Of a stretch of 64,000 nt of DNA, positions 15,805 to 25,046 are shown one piece after another. The DNA lies in the NCBI GenBank assembly GCA_963787195.1, contig CAWBCI010000079.1, positions 1 to 64,000 on the forward strand, in the 5' to 3' direction. The notes beneath the pieces were generated by a model. It searched no databases and was not told where the DNA came from. It saw only the letters and a list, made by a program, of their open reading frames with translations. The first letter of the stretch is position 1. Each line of letters opens with the position of its first letter. A program made the position numbers and the translations under genes. The stretch is from CAWBCI01 sp963787195 (GTDB lineage: Bacteria > Bacteroidota > Bacteroidia > Bacteroidales > JAGOPY01).

Positions 15805-18489
15805 TTATTCCACAACAATTTTCCTGGTAACGACATTCGCCGGGCTGGAGAGTTGCAGGATATAGATACCGCTGGAAAGGTTCGAAAGATCTATATGCCG
15901 GGTCTCACCGGAATTGAAATTTTTAACAGTGCCGGAATACAAGGTCCTGCCCCGGGTGTCGATCACCTTAGCTGTAAATTCTTTACCCAGGCCATTCGGA
16001 GAATAATGCAGGATATCTTTCACCGGGTTTGGATAGGTCAGAACTGCTGCGTTTTCATTTTGGACGGAATTTATACCGGTAGTGTTAGATATCTCGATAT
16101 TGTCCACAAATGCATTGTCACCTTCCTGGAAAAATTTATCTGAAAGATAGCAGGATGATTGGAAAGTGATGGAGAATTTAGAATTGCCATAGGCCGAAAG
16201 ATCAAATACTCTGTTTACAAAAGGATCGGTATTGGTGGCTGGATTGAAATTGGAATTTCCATTAATATCCGCCACCTGTTCTCCGTTTATCAGAACCCGG
16301 AACCATGAATAGGTATATCCGATTGAAAAAGTTTGTCTTAGGTCGAATGTGAGTCCAACTCCGGTAATATCTGTTGCATCTACACTACAGTTCCCAGCCT
16401 GGGCCTGAAAATCGGTATTTTCATTCCATGCCTGTTCCGGTGTAGTATTCACCGGACCACCGCTCCAACCTCCGGTGATGGTTCCGCCCTGGAAATGCAT
16501 ACCATAAATTGAACCGGGAGCTGCTGACCTTTTATCAACACCCACCATTCCACGGACACCGTTGGTAAGGATTAAATCAGTAGTGGTCCCTCCTTCAAAA
16601 TCTTCACTGAAATTGACCTTTATTCCTTCAACCTGTACCATATTATCGATAGTGGAAGTATTCGATCCAAATGCATTGCTGGCAGTTAGCGTTACAGTAT
16701 AATATCCAGGATCGGTAAAAACAACCGTAGGATCCTGGGACGAAGCATCGGTACCGTTAATGAAGCTTACACTGTTTGGAGAGAATTCCCAGGTCCATTC
16801 AGTGGGATCATAAAGGCTTCCATCCATGAAATGAACAGTGTCGTCAATACAAGCATAACTTGCATCAGAAGAAAAACTTATCCAGGGCTTAGGGGTGCTT
16901 GTAACCACGATGTAATCATTCTTTGTCAATACATCAGTACCGAAATCATTGGTAACGGTAAGCGAAACCGGAAAGACTCCTTCAGTATTGTACTGTATTG
17001 TTGGATTCTGGGTACTTGCAATTGTAGGTGTGCCACCTGAAAAGTCCCAGGACCAAGTACTGGGAACCCCTGCCGATTGATCAAAGAATTGTATGGCAGT
17101 GCTGGGAGTAATTTCAAGTATAGGGGTGCTGAAGTCGGCAGTCGGAACATAGGGAGTGTGAGTGACAGCTTCATAAGCATCAATTCTTCCGGCTCCTAGC
17201 AATCCGACATAGGAAGCATTGCCAGGAATGGTATCTATATTATCACAGGTAGACTTTAAGATGCTTTCCACCTCATCAGGTGTCAGGTCGGGGTTGACTG
17301 ATAATATCAATCCGCAAAGGCCGGCAGTCAGAGGACAGGCCATGGATGTGCCTGCGTAGACATCATAATAACCGAAGCTTGTATAATCCCAGGTAGTGCT
17401 GAGTAATCCATTTGGGCCCTGGGTACCATATCCACCCGGTGCGCTTACATCAATGGTTGTTCCATAATTAGAGAAGTCGGTTTTGACATCGTCTTCATTT
17501 GTGGATGCTACTGAGATCACATGGCTGTAGGCTGAGGGATAGTGATTTGTGGAGACATTTTCATTGCCGGCGGCTGCCACTATCACAATGCCCATATTAT
17601 AAACCGTATTGATAATATTTTGTTCGGTCGTATTGAAAGGGTAATTACCTCCCCATGAACAACTGATAATATTTGCACCATTGTTAGCAGCCCACTGGAT
17701 ACCTCCGAAACCATTGGTAATAATATCAGGCTGAGAGGAGGCTTTAACAGCGATAATGCTAATATTATAACCAATGGAAGCAATTCCAATCTCATTATTT
17801 GTAGCTCCTCCCGCTAAACCGGCACAATGCGTTCCATGTGACCAAGCGGCCGGATCACCACCTTCAGGAGGATTGGAATTCTGATTTCCCGCGGCAGTCA
17901 CATCATGCGAGAGGATGATTTTACTTGCCAGATCAGGATGGTCCTTCCATACAGCATTATCTACAATTGCAACTTTTATATCCGGAGAACCTGTAGTGAA
18001 ATCCCATGCCATCTCAGCATTGATAACATCCAGGTGCCAGTTCCAGTTACTATAACCAAAAACCCGGTTATACAGGGAATCATTGGGGTGAAATTCAGTA
18101 TATTGCAGAGGAACTTTTTCAACATATTCAATAGCAGAATTTTTTGATAAGTCCGAGATAATATTGTCGACCTGATCTGCCTTCGAAAATTCCACCATGA
18201 AAGTCCTTAATAATTTGAAGTTATTATTCAGATCAAATGGCCTTGTGACAGCCGTAAATGAATATTTTGTCCTGAGTCCGTTAAGGAAAACAGCTTTGTC
18301 CATATCAACCGAGCGGTCGGGATTAACCGGAATATTTACCTGCACATTATCCTTGTATTTGAGGTAGATTTTTCCATCCTGGTAAGCTTTATTGACCGTC
18401 TGGGCCTTTACTCCAAAAGCAAAGGCAATCATCAGGATGATCAAAAAAGATCGTGTCAGGGAATTTTTTTGTATACGTAAAAGTCTCAT
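15805..18489 (-). CDS. Secreted subtilisin-like serine protease (S8) with PKD domains and a T9SS tail
   Basis: 894 residues. A signal peptide (SLTRSFLIILMIAFAFGVKA) is followed by a propeptide to about residue 140. The S8 domain holds the complete triad: Asp in KVAIVDNAVWKDHPD, His in SHGTHCAGLAGG and Ser in AGTSMACPLTAGL, plus the oxyanion Asn region VAAAGNENVS. Two PKD-like domains follow (WSWDFSGGTPTIAS; EWTWEFSPNSVSF), then a jelly-roll-like region starting FSEDFEGGTTTDL, and a T9SS sorting domain (AVLTYPNPVKDILHY, GIYILQLSSPANVVTRKIVVE split here at the tail). It lies between two C10 peptidases on the same strand, suggesting a secreted proteolytic set. Confidence 0.92.
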   Translation of the reverse strand: MRLLRIQKNSLTRSFLIILMIAFAFGVKAQTVNKAYQDGKIYLKYKDNVQVNIPVNPDRSVDMDKAVFLNGLRTKYSFTAVTRPFDLNNNFKLLRTFMVEFSKADQVDNIISDLSKNSAIEYVEKVPLQYTEFHPNDSLYNRVFGYSNWNWHLDVINAEMAWDFTTGSPDIKVAIVDNAVWKDHPDLASKIILSHDVTAAGNQNSNPPEGGDPAAWSHGTHCAGLAGGATNNEIGIASIGYNISIIAVKASSQPDIITNGFGGIQWAANNGANIISCSWGGNYPFNTTEQNIINTVYNMGIVIVAAAGNENVSTNHYPSAYSHVISVASTNEDDVKTDFSNYGTTIDVSAPGGYGTQGPNGLLSTTWDYTSFGYYDVYAGTSMACPLTAGLCGLILSVNPDLTPDEVESILKSTCDNIDTIPGNASYVGLLGAGRIDAYEAVTHTPYVPTADFSTPILEITPSTAIQFFDQSAGVPSTWSWDFSGGTPTIASTQNPTIQYNTEGVFPVSLTVTNDFGTDVLTKNDYIVVTSTPKPWISFSSDASYACIDDTVHFMDGSLYDPTEWTWEFSPNSVSFINGTDASSQDPTVVFTDPGYYTVTLTASNAFGSNTSTIDNMVQVEGIKVNFSEDFEGGTTTDLILTNGVRGMVGVDKRSAAPGSIYGMHFQGGTITGGWSGGPVNTTPEQAWNENTDFQAQAGNCSVDATDITGVGLTFDLRQTFSIGYTYSWFRVLINGEQVADINGNSNFNPATNTDPFVNRVFDLSAYGNSKFSITFQSSCYLSDKFFQEGDNAFVDNIEISNTTGINSVQNENAAVLTYPNPVKDILHYSPNGLGKEFTAKVIDTRGRTLYSGTVKNFNSGETRHIDLSNLSSGIYILQLSSPANVVTRKIVVE

Positions 18490-18630
18490 GAGGAAATAAT
18501 TAATTATTAGTTATATAAATTTGCCCAAAAATACAAAAAAAAGCCTCTGCCATTTTTAAATTTTATTATGATTCTTGTTATAAAATTCCTTCCTAAATTG
18601 TTAATATACCAAAGGACATCTTCCAGAAAT

Positions 18631-18663
18631 AAAAAAAGGCTGTCCTTTGTTCAGAACAGCCTC
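18631..18663 (-). terminator. Terminator of the C10 peptidase gene at 18687
   Basis: On the minus strand GGCTGTTCTGAACAAAGGACAGCC forms a stem (GGCTGT/ACAGCC) followed by seven T, 24 bases after the stop. Confidence 0.75.
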
Positions 18664-18686
18664 TCAAGTATTATTTGATTTGAATT

Positions 18687-20789
18687 TTAACCAATTACGA
18701 TCTTCTTATTCATCTCGCCTGTAGAGGTTTTAATACGCAGGAAATACATTCCTTTGGCAAAACTGCTCACATCTATGCTTTTTTGATAATTCCCTTCAAA
18801 ATCATACATTTTATCGATGTATAGAATTTTACCTGTAATTGTCATCAATTGAACAGTAATATCTTGTCTGGCAGCAGAGCGGAAGTCGACATTCAACTTT
18901 TCAACTGCAGGATTCGGATAAACCGACACCTTGTCAATATTTACCGTTTCCTGAATTCCTACATTGTCAACTTCATAGGATGCATCCCATCCCTGCATGT
19001 TAATGGTCTGGTTGGTAGTCCATGTTATGAACATGGTTCCACTTGTTGCTACCAGGCTCTCAGGGAGCTGATTTCCGGAGAAAGTTCCAATGTTAACGGT
19101 ACCATCATATACATTTACTACATCAGCTCCTTCTTCAGTTTCAAATGAATTAAACCATAAGGTGATTGTATTTGCAGATTCAGGATTGATAAGATACCTG
19201 CAAGCTGCCCCTCCCTGGTAAAAAAAATTTCCGCTTCCGTCATCAAAGCTACCTGAAGGTTCTGTAAAGGTTTTCATTCCAGTACACCAGGTAGGAGAAG
19301 AAGAAGTAAATTCAGCATAAAATCCGGATGCATTGCCGCTTCCGTCAGAGCTGAAAGTTATATACATCTTATTTTGAGTTGATGATACCTGCAAGGGGAG
19401 GACTGATCCGGAATAAGAACCCAGTAAGGGGGCATTCGAGTCAGCTCCGTCATATACTTTCACACTATCACCCGGAAGAAGGTCAATTTTTGATAACTTA
19501 AATGTAATACTGCTTATGGAGTCTTCAACGGTCTGAGGGTCTATCAGCCAGCTTGCATTGGAATTGTCCATATAATTATTTATCGGCCCGCTTCCATCAG
19601 TAATGGAGCCGGAACGATCATTAAGGATTTTGCTACCGCTCGCATAATATGGATAGTCCGACTCACTTGGATAGAAATAGCGAACGATGCCCTGATTATT
19701 ATGAAAACCACCCACATCTGATAAGCTGTAATATCCGTTTCCCTGGCCGCTCCAGCCAAAATTAAAATCGAAATAATCTCCCTGATAACCATCACAAACA
19801 AAAGCATGACCTGTAGTACCATCATCTCCCGAATAATACATAGGCCGGGCCTGGTCTATCTCTGATTTGAGCATATTGATCCAGGTTGACAAGTTATAGT
19901 TTTGTTTTTCAAGGTATTCTGCATCGTGATACCTGAAATACTGGTCGAGACGGCTTGGAACGATGAAACTATTGGAACCTGAGCCATCCGGGCCAAAGTT
20001 CATATTGACCGCTACAGCACACTGATACTGCAATTCAGCGTTAGGCAAGGGGTTATTATTATAGACCTGGTTAACCATACCGTTCCAGTCATAATAGGTT
20101 TCCCCGAAATTGGCACATTGCTGCCCATAGGATATATGAGCGGGGGTATAGCAATGGGAGCCTGTTCCAACTGCGGGATATCTCCAGTAATACATAATCT
20201 GGGCCATGGCTGTGGCAACACATCCTACCCAAACATGACCTCCCGGGCCGGAAGGATCTTCAGGGCAGAGCAGATTAAAAGGGGATCCCTGGTTCCATTC
20301 ACAGCTGAGCAAGGGCTCAACATCCCTGATATCCCTGTTGATCTGCAATTCATTTGGATTTTTTATAAGGAGTGAATTCCACTGGGCTGAAATCCCGGCA
20401 TCCGGCTTCAGTTGCTGTTTCCGGATACCCTGGATCTGTTCGGCATAACTTTGGATGAAACTCTTGTAATTTGCAGGTGCATTGTCGAGCTGAAAACTAC
20501 CTTTAAAAGCATAACCGATCACCGGTACAAATGCATCTTCAGCAGAAATGATGATGAAGCCTTCATCCAGGTCAAATGCATAAAATTCCGGAATGCCTTT
20601 TTCTTTATATATATAAGTATTAACCAGATTAATGTCCTGATATGTTGTGGAAGGTCCAAATTGATTGGCAGTAATGTAAATGAAGTTTTTTGCCACTAGG
20701 CGGGCTTCATTAATGTTAACCTGTTTGGCGGAGAGATTGAGACTTAGAAAAATCAACAAAATGAATAGGAGAGTTCTTTGTGCCTTCAT
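18687..20789 (-). CDS. Secreted C10 family cysteine peptidase with two CUB-like domains and a T9SS tail (second copy)
   Basis: The start is put at ATG 20789 (MKAQRTLLFILLIFLSLNLSA, signal peptide). In-frame codons extend to 20813 but overlap the -7 box. Spi-like propeptide, then the C10 domain with the catalytic Cys in VGCVATAMAQIMYYWRYP, His in TGHAFVCDGYQGDYF and NFGWSGQGNGYYS. Two CUB-like domains follow (ILNDRSGSITDGSGPI; TFTEPSGSFDDGSG), then the T9SS domain (VSVYPNPAVEKLNVDF, GMYFLRIKTSTGEMNKKIVIG in two parts). Same architecture as the gene at 13539-15668, clearly a paralogue. It has its own promoter and terminator. Confidence 0.9.
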   Translation of the reverse strand: MKAQRTLLFILLIFLSLNLSAKQVNINEARLVAKNFIYITANQFGPSTTYQDINLVNTYIYKEKGIPEFYAFDLDEGFIIISAEDAFVPVIGYAFKGSFQLDNAPANYKSFIQSYAEQIQGIRKQQLKPDAGISAQWNSLLIKNPNELQINRDIRDVEPLLSCEWNQGSPFNLLCPEDPSGPGGHVWVGCVATAMAQIMYYWRYPAVGTGSHCYTPAHISYGQQCANFGETYYDWNGMVNQVYNNNPLPNAELQYQCAVAVNMNFGPDGSGSNSFIVPSRLDQYFRYHDAEYLEKQNYNLSTWINMLKSEIDQARPMYYSGDDGTTGHAFVCDGYQGDYFDFNFGWSGQGNGYYSLSDVGGFHNNQGIVRYFYPSESDYPYYASGSKILNDRSGSITDGSGPINNYMDNSNASWLIDPQTVEDSISSITFKLSKIDLLPGDSVKVYDGADSNAPLLGSYSGSVLPLQVSSTQNKMYITFSSDGSGNASGFYAEFTSSSPTWCTGMKTFTEPSGSFDDGSGNFFYQGGAACRYLINPESANTITLWFNSFETEEGADVVNVYDGTVNIGTFSGNQLPESLVATSGTMFITWTTNQTINMQGWDASYEVDNVGIQETVNIDKVSVYPNPAVEKLNVDFRSAARQDITVQLMTITGKILYIDKMYDFEGNYQKSIDVSSFAKGMYFLRIKTSTGEMNKKIVIG

Positions 20790-20810
20790 AATTAGAATTT
20801 TTAATGCGCA

Positions 20811-20818
20811 CAAAGGTA
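20811..20818 (-). promoter_or_regulatory. -7 box for the C10 peptidase gene
   Basis: TACCTTTG on the minus strand, 22 bases before the chosen start codon, matches TAnnTTTG. The -33 position falls in the T run of the hairpin at 20834-20865, without a clear TTTG. Confidence 0.5.
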
Positions 20819-20833
20819 AAAATTTTAACCTAT

Positions 20834-20865
20834 AAAAAAAGTACCTGCGGGTCTAAACGCAGGTA
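20834..20865 (-). terminator. Rho-independent terminator with no gene upstream
   Basis: GTACCTGCG, eight-base loop, CGCAGGTAC: a perfect 9-bp stem, followed on the minus strand by seven T. It lies upstream of the C10 peptidase promoter and points away from the divergent hutI gene, so it should end a minus-strand transcript starting between about 20,870 and 21,070. Confidence 0.7.
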
Positions 20866-21072
20866 CTCAACAACCAAAAATGAATTAATAAATTTTCACC
20901 TGTTTAAAGGTGATGCAATGGGTGATTGATTCAAAAGATAAGACAGCTATCTTAATTGATAAGTTGCATGAAGGCAATAATTTATTTTGATTATATATAA
21001 GATATGATGATTTTGTAAGGAAGTGGAAGGAAATTTTTAATTTCGTAGCGGTTTTTATACTATATTTCATTT

Positions 21073-22335
21073 ATGACGATTCTAATTAAAAATATCAGGG
21101 AACTTGTACAGGCAGGAAATGAATCCCCAAAATGGGTTGCGGGCAAGGATATGTCCCGGCTGCCCTCTGTCACTAATGCTTATTTATTTATAGAAGGCGG
21201 CCTGGTCCGTGATTTCGGCCCCATGAAAAACCTTGCAGGAACTGGTCTGGATGATCCCGGCAATGATGTTCGTAAAATAGATGCTACTGGTCGCATGGTT
21301 TTCCCTTGCTGGTGCGATTCTCATACTCACCTGGTCTTCCCCGCGAGCAGGGAAATTGAATATATTGATAAGATCAAAGGACTCTCCTATGAGGAAATTG
21401 CCCGCAGAGGAGGAGGTATTTTGAACTCTGTTGCAAGAATGAATGAATTATCAGAAGAAGAATTATTTGAATCAGCCTTGCAGAGGCTGGATGAGATAAT
21501 CCAGTTTGGCACCGGTGCAGTGGAAATTAAAAGTGGCTATGGTCTGGATACTCTCAATGAACTCAAAATGCTGAGGGTCATACGCCGGCTCAAAAGTGTT
21601 TCCCCCCTGACCATCCGCGCAACATTCCTGGGGGCCCATGCCATCCCCCCGGAATATAAAAAAGTACCTCAGAATTACGTTGATCTGATTATTAACGAGA
21701 TGATTCCTATGGTTGCAGGTGAAGATCTGGCTGATTATATTGATGTGTTTTGCGACCGTGGTTTTTTTACTATGGAAGATACCGACCGTATCCTGAATGC
21801 AGGTATGAAATATGGACTGCGTCCTAAAATCCATGCCAATGAGCTGGATTTTTCGGGGGGCGTCCAGATCGGCACTAAGTATAATGCAATATCAGTTGAC
21901 CATTTGGAATATACCGGAGATGCTGAAATAGAAGCATTAATCAATTCGGAAACCATGCCTACGATACTTCCGGGTGCAAGCTTTTTCCTTGGATTGCCCT
22001 ATGCACCTGCACGTAAGATAATCGATGCAGGCCTGCCCCTCGCCATGGCTTCCGATTTTAATCCCGGCTCTTCTCCCTCCGGCAATATGCAGTTAATCAT
22101 CTCCCTTGGAAGTATTGCCTGCAAGCTCCTGCCGGAAGAAAGTATTAATGCCGTGACCCTGAATTCTGCCTACGCTATGGGACTTGCAGATGAACTGGGT
22201 AGCATCGAAAAAGGGAAAATAGCGAATGTATTTATTAGCACTGAAATTCCATCTATAGCATATATGCCTTATGCTTTTGGTTCTAATAAAGTGGAACAGG
22301 TAATCCTGAATGGAGAGTTTTATAAGGGGCTTTAA
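21073..22335 (+). CDS. hutI: Imidazolonepropionase
   Basis: 420 residues, normal length for HutI. The metal site of the amidohydrolase fold is visible in CWCDSHTHLVFPASREIEY. GAVEIKSGYGLDTLNELKML, FLGAHAIPPEYK, IHANELDFSGGVQ and the late ASDFNPGSSPSGNMQLII complete the HutI signature. It hydrolyses imidazolone-5-propanoate to N-formimidoyl-glutamate in histidine catabolism. The next gene, ftcD, uses that product; they are 78 bases apart and probably co-transcribed. hutH and hutU are not in the window. Confidence 0.96.
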   Translation: MTILIKNIRELVQAGNESPKWVAGKDMSRLPSVTNAYLFIEGGLVRDFGPMKNLAGTGLDDPGNDVRKIDATGRMVFPCWCDSHTHLVFPASREIEYIDKIKGLSYEEIARRGGGILNSVARMNELSEEELFESALQRLDEIIQFGTGAVEIKSGYGLDTLNELKMLRVIRRLKSVSPLTIRATFLGAHAIPPEYKKVPQNYVDLIINEMIPMVAGEDLADYIDVFCDRGFFTMEDTDRILNAGMKYGLRPKIHANELDFSGGVQIGTKYNAISVDHLEYTGDAEIEALINSETMPTILPGASFFLGLPYAPARKIIDAGLPLAMASDFNPGSSPSGNMQLIISLGSIACKLLPEESINAVTLNSAYAMGLADELGSIEKGKIANVFISTEIPSIAYMPYAFGSNKVEQVILNGEFYKGL

Positions 22336-22413
22336 TTTAATATCATCATTAAAAATTATAAAATATTATAGCCCAATACTCAAAGCTATATTAATTAATC
22401 AAACTTCCAGAAA

Positions 22414-24111
22414 ATGAAACAGTTGATAGAATGTGTACCGAATTTTAGTGAAGGAAATAATATGAATATTATCCGGCAGATTACGGATGAAATAGAGAAA
22501 ATAGAAGGAGTGAAGCTATTGGATGTGGATCCGGGCAAAGCTACCAACAGAACTGTTGTGACTTTCGTTGGAGAACCTGATACAGTGATCGAAGCAGCAT
22601 TTCAAGCAATAAGGAAAGCATCTGAAATTATTGATATGCGCCACCATAAAGGCGAACATCCCCGTTTTGGTGCGACTGACGTATGTCCATTGGTCCCGGT
22701 GAGCGGCATTTCTATGGAGGAAGTAGTTGAATATGCCCACAAGTTGGCCGAAAGGATAGGCACCGAACTTGGCATACCGGTTTATTGTTATGAGAGCGCT
22801 GCTTTCAGCCCGGTCCGCCGTAACCTTGCCAATTGCAGGGCCGGTGAATATGAAGGTTTACCCGACAAATTGAGTAATCCCCAATGGAAACCAGATTTCG
22901 GACCGGCTGCATTTAGTGAAAAAGTTGCACGTACAGGCGCAACAGCTGTCGGAGCGAGGGATTTCCTGGTGGCATATAATGTCAACCTGAATACCACTTC
23001 AGTGAGGCGGGCCAACTCAGTTGCATTTGATATACGTGAAAAGGGCAGGCCTTTACGTGAGGGGAACCCCATAACGGGGAAAGCTTTGAAAGATGATAAA
23101 GGCGAGACGATCATGATACCGGGATCTCTTAAAGAATGTAAAGCTATCGGCTGGTTTATTGAGGAATACGGGATTGCCCAGGTATCAATTAATCTGACCA
23201 ATATTAGTATTACCCCGGTTCATATTGCTTTTGAAGAAGCCAGCATGAAGGCAAGAGAACGGGGATTGAGGGTGACAGGATCGGAGCTGGTAGGATTGAT
23301 TCCGCTCCATGCTATGCTGGATGCCGGCAAGTACTTTCTCCGGAAACAGATGCGTTCAGTGGGCATAGCTGAGGAGGAGATCATAAAGATTGCGGTGAAA
23401 TCCCTTGGTCTGGATGACCTTAAGGCATTTAACCCGAAAGAAAAAATTATAGAATACCTCCTTGAAAATCCAGCTGATAAAAAGCTTGTATCGATGACCA
23501 TGGAAGGATTCACCAATGAAACCGCATCAGAATCACCGGCACCGGGTGGCGGATCGGTTTCTGCTGCCGTGGGTGCCCTGGGAATTTCCCTTGCTACTAT
23601 GGTTGCAAACCTCTCATCCCACAAAGCCGGCTGGGACGATCGTTGGGATGAATTTTCAAAATGGGCTGAACAAGGACAGAAAATCAAGGATGAACTTTTA
23701 TTTCTCGTAGATGAAGACACCCGTTCATTCAATAAAATAATGGATGCATTTGGCCTTCCCAAAAAAACAGAAGAGGATAAAACAGCCCGTAAGGCGGCTA
23801 TCGAAGAAGCATCAAAATATGCTATCCAGGTACCTTTCAGAGTCATGGAGAAAGCCCTGCAGTCGATGGACATTATCAGGGCAATGGCCGAAACAGGGCT
23901 TCCGGCTTCCATCTCTGATGTGGGAGTTGGTGCACTCTGTGCAAGAACTGCTGTTATGGGTGCCTATCTCAATGTAAAGATCAATGCTTCCGGACTTAAC
24001 GATAAAGCTTTTGCCGAAGAATATGTACTTAAAGGTGAAAAAATCGAGCGGGAATGCATACTCATGGAAAGTGAGATACTTGCGCTGGTCAACCAGAAAA
24101 TAAATAAATAA
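22414..24111 (+). CDS. ftcD: Bifunctional glutamate formimidoyltransferase / formimidoyl-THF cyclodeaminase
   Basis: 565 residues, the length of the fused animal-type FTCD. Residues 1 to about 300 are the formiminotransferase domain (QLIECVPNFSEGNNMNIIRQ, DVDPGKATNRTVVTFVG, HHKGEHPRFGATDVCPLVP). From about 345 the cyclodeaminase domain begins (ETASESPAPGGGSVSAAVGA, DVGVGALCARTAVMGAYLNV). It transfers the formimidoyl group to tetrahydrofolate and then releases ammonia to give methenyl-THF. Downstream of hutI in a two-gene unit; convergent with cdaA, with only 28 bases between stops. Confidence 0.96.
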   Translation: MKQLIECVPNFSEGNNMNIIRQITDEIEKIEGVKLLDVDPGKATNRTVVTFVGEPDTVIEAAFQAIRKASEIIDMRHHKGEHPRFGATDVCPLVPVSGISMEEVVEYAHKLAERIGTELGIPVYCYESAAFSPVRRNLANCRAGEYEGLPDKLSNPQWKPDFGPAAFSEKVARTGATAVGARDFLVAYNVNLNTTSVRRANSVAFDIREKGRPLREGNPITGKALKDDKGETIMIPGSLKECKAIGWFIEEYGIAQVSINLTNISITPVHIAFEEASMKARERGLRVTGSELVGLIPLHAMLDAGKYFLRKQMRSVGIAEEEIIKIAVKSLGLDDLKAFNPKEKIIEYLLENPADKKLVSMTMEGFTNETASESPAPGGGSVSAAVGALGISLATMVANLSSHKAGWDDRWDEFSKWAEQGQKIKDELLFLVDEDTRSFNKIMDAFGLPKKTEEDKTARKAAIEEASKYAIQVPFRVMEKALQSMDIIRAMAETGLPASISDVGVGALCARTAVMGAYLNVKINASGLNDKAFAEEYVLKGEKIERECILMESEILALVNQKINK

Positions 24112-24139
24112 TGAGTGGGAAGAAGCTTGATAATTTTAC

Positions 24140-24985
24140 TCAGACAGGTTTCTTCAATTTCACTTTGTCCTTATCCGTATTATGGTGAAGGTTCTTGGTC
24201 CCGAATTCTTCCTCCAGGAAATCCTGTAATTCAGATGCCTGAACATTCCGGGTTAGCAGACCTGCCGAAGCATAGGATATATGCCCTGTCTGTTCCGAAA
24301 CAATGATGGCAATGGCGTCCGACATTTCAGTCACCCCGAGAGCTGCCCTGTGCCTCAGACCAACATTGGCGGATAATTTCATGCTCTTGGATACGGGAAG
24401 GATACAGCGTGCCGAATGGATACGATTATCGGATATAATTACGGCTCCATCATGCAGAGGACTATTGGGATAAAAGATATTCTCCAGCAACTCTACTGAA
24501 ATATTGGCATTGATGCGCTGGCCTGATTCTTTAATGGTATTTAATTCATTTTGTCGTGTAAGTATCAGTAAAGCTCCTTGCCGGATGTTTGCCATTTTTT
24601 GACAGGATTGAACAATTTTGTCAATTTCCAATTCTACAGCTTGTCCATCATTGATCCGCCAGAACAGGAACCTGCGTCTGTGCCGGTTAATGAAACCGGG
24701 CTTTCCCAAAGCGAAGAGGAATTGCCTGATTTCCGGCTGAAAAATGATGAAAAGAGCAATGAAGCCTACACTGAAAAATGCTCCAAGGACTTCCGTAAGA
24801 AGTTCCATGTGAAGGACATCCGTAATCCTCCAGATTATGAAAATTGCAACGATGCCAAAGAAAATATTGATGGCAACAGTGCCTTTTAAAAGGTTGTAAA
24901 GTTCAAACAGTAAAACAGCCACCAGCAGGATGTCGATGATATCCAGAAGCCTGATCCCGATGAAAGCGGTCACTAATAATAGCAT
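24140..24985 (-). CDS. cdaA: Diadenylate cyclase (CdaA type)
   Basis: 281 residues. Three N-terminal membrane helices (about 3-33, 38-55 and 67-84) precede the DAC domain. The catalytic motifs DGA (179-181, in NSPLHDGAVIISDNRI) and RHR (211-213, in VGLRHRAALGVTE) are both present. It makes c-di-AMP at the inner membrane. In Bacteroidota it commonly follows folP, as here (61-base gap). No YbbR/CdaR partner is in the window. The C-terminal tail is short and Lys-rich. Confidence 0.95.
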   Translation of the reverse strand: MLLLVTAFIGIRLLDIIDILLVAVLLFELYNLLKGTVAINIFFGIVAIFIIWRITDVLHMELLTEVLGAFFSVGFIALFIIFQPEIRQFLFALGKPGFINRHRRRFLFWRINDGQAVELEIDKIVQSCQKMANIRQGALLILTRQNELNTIKESGQRINANISVELLENIFYPNSPLHDGAVIISDNRIHSARCILPVSKSMKLSANVGLRHRAALGVTEMSDAIAIIVSEQTGHISYASAGLLTRNVQASELQDFLEEEFGTKNLHHNTDKDKVKLKKPV

Positions 24986-25046
24986 CAGTATTGAGTTGGA
25001 ATTGACAAATGTAATAAATTATGCAATTAGTTTCCTGCAGCATGTT

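Noticed and set aside
20885..21070. 61-codon minus-strand frame between hutI and the C10 peptidase
   Set aside because: No family, no ribosome-binding context and odd composition; a non-coding RNA fits the terminator better.
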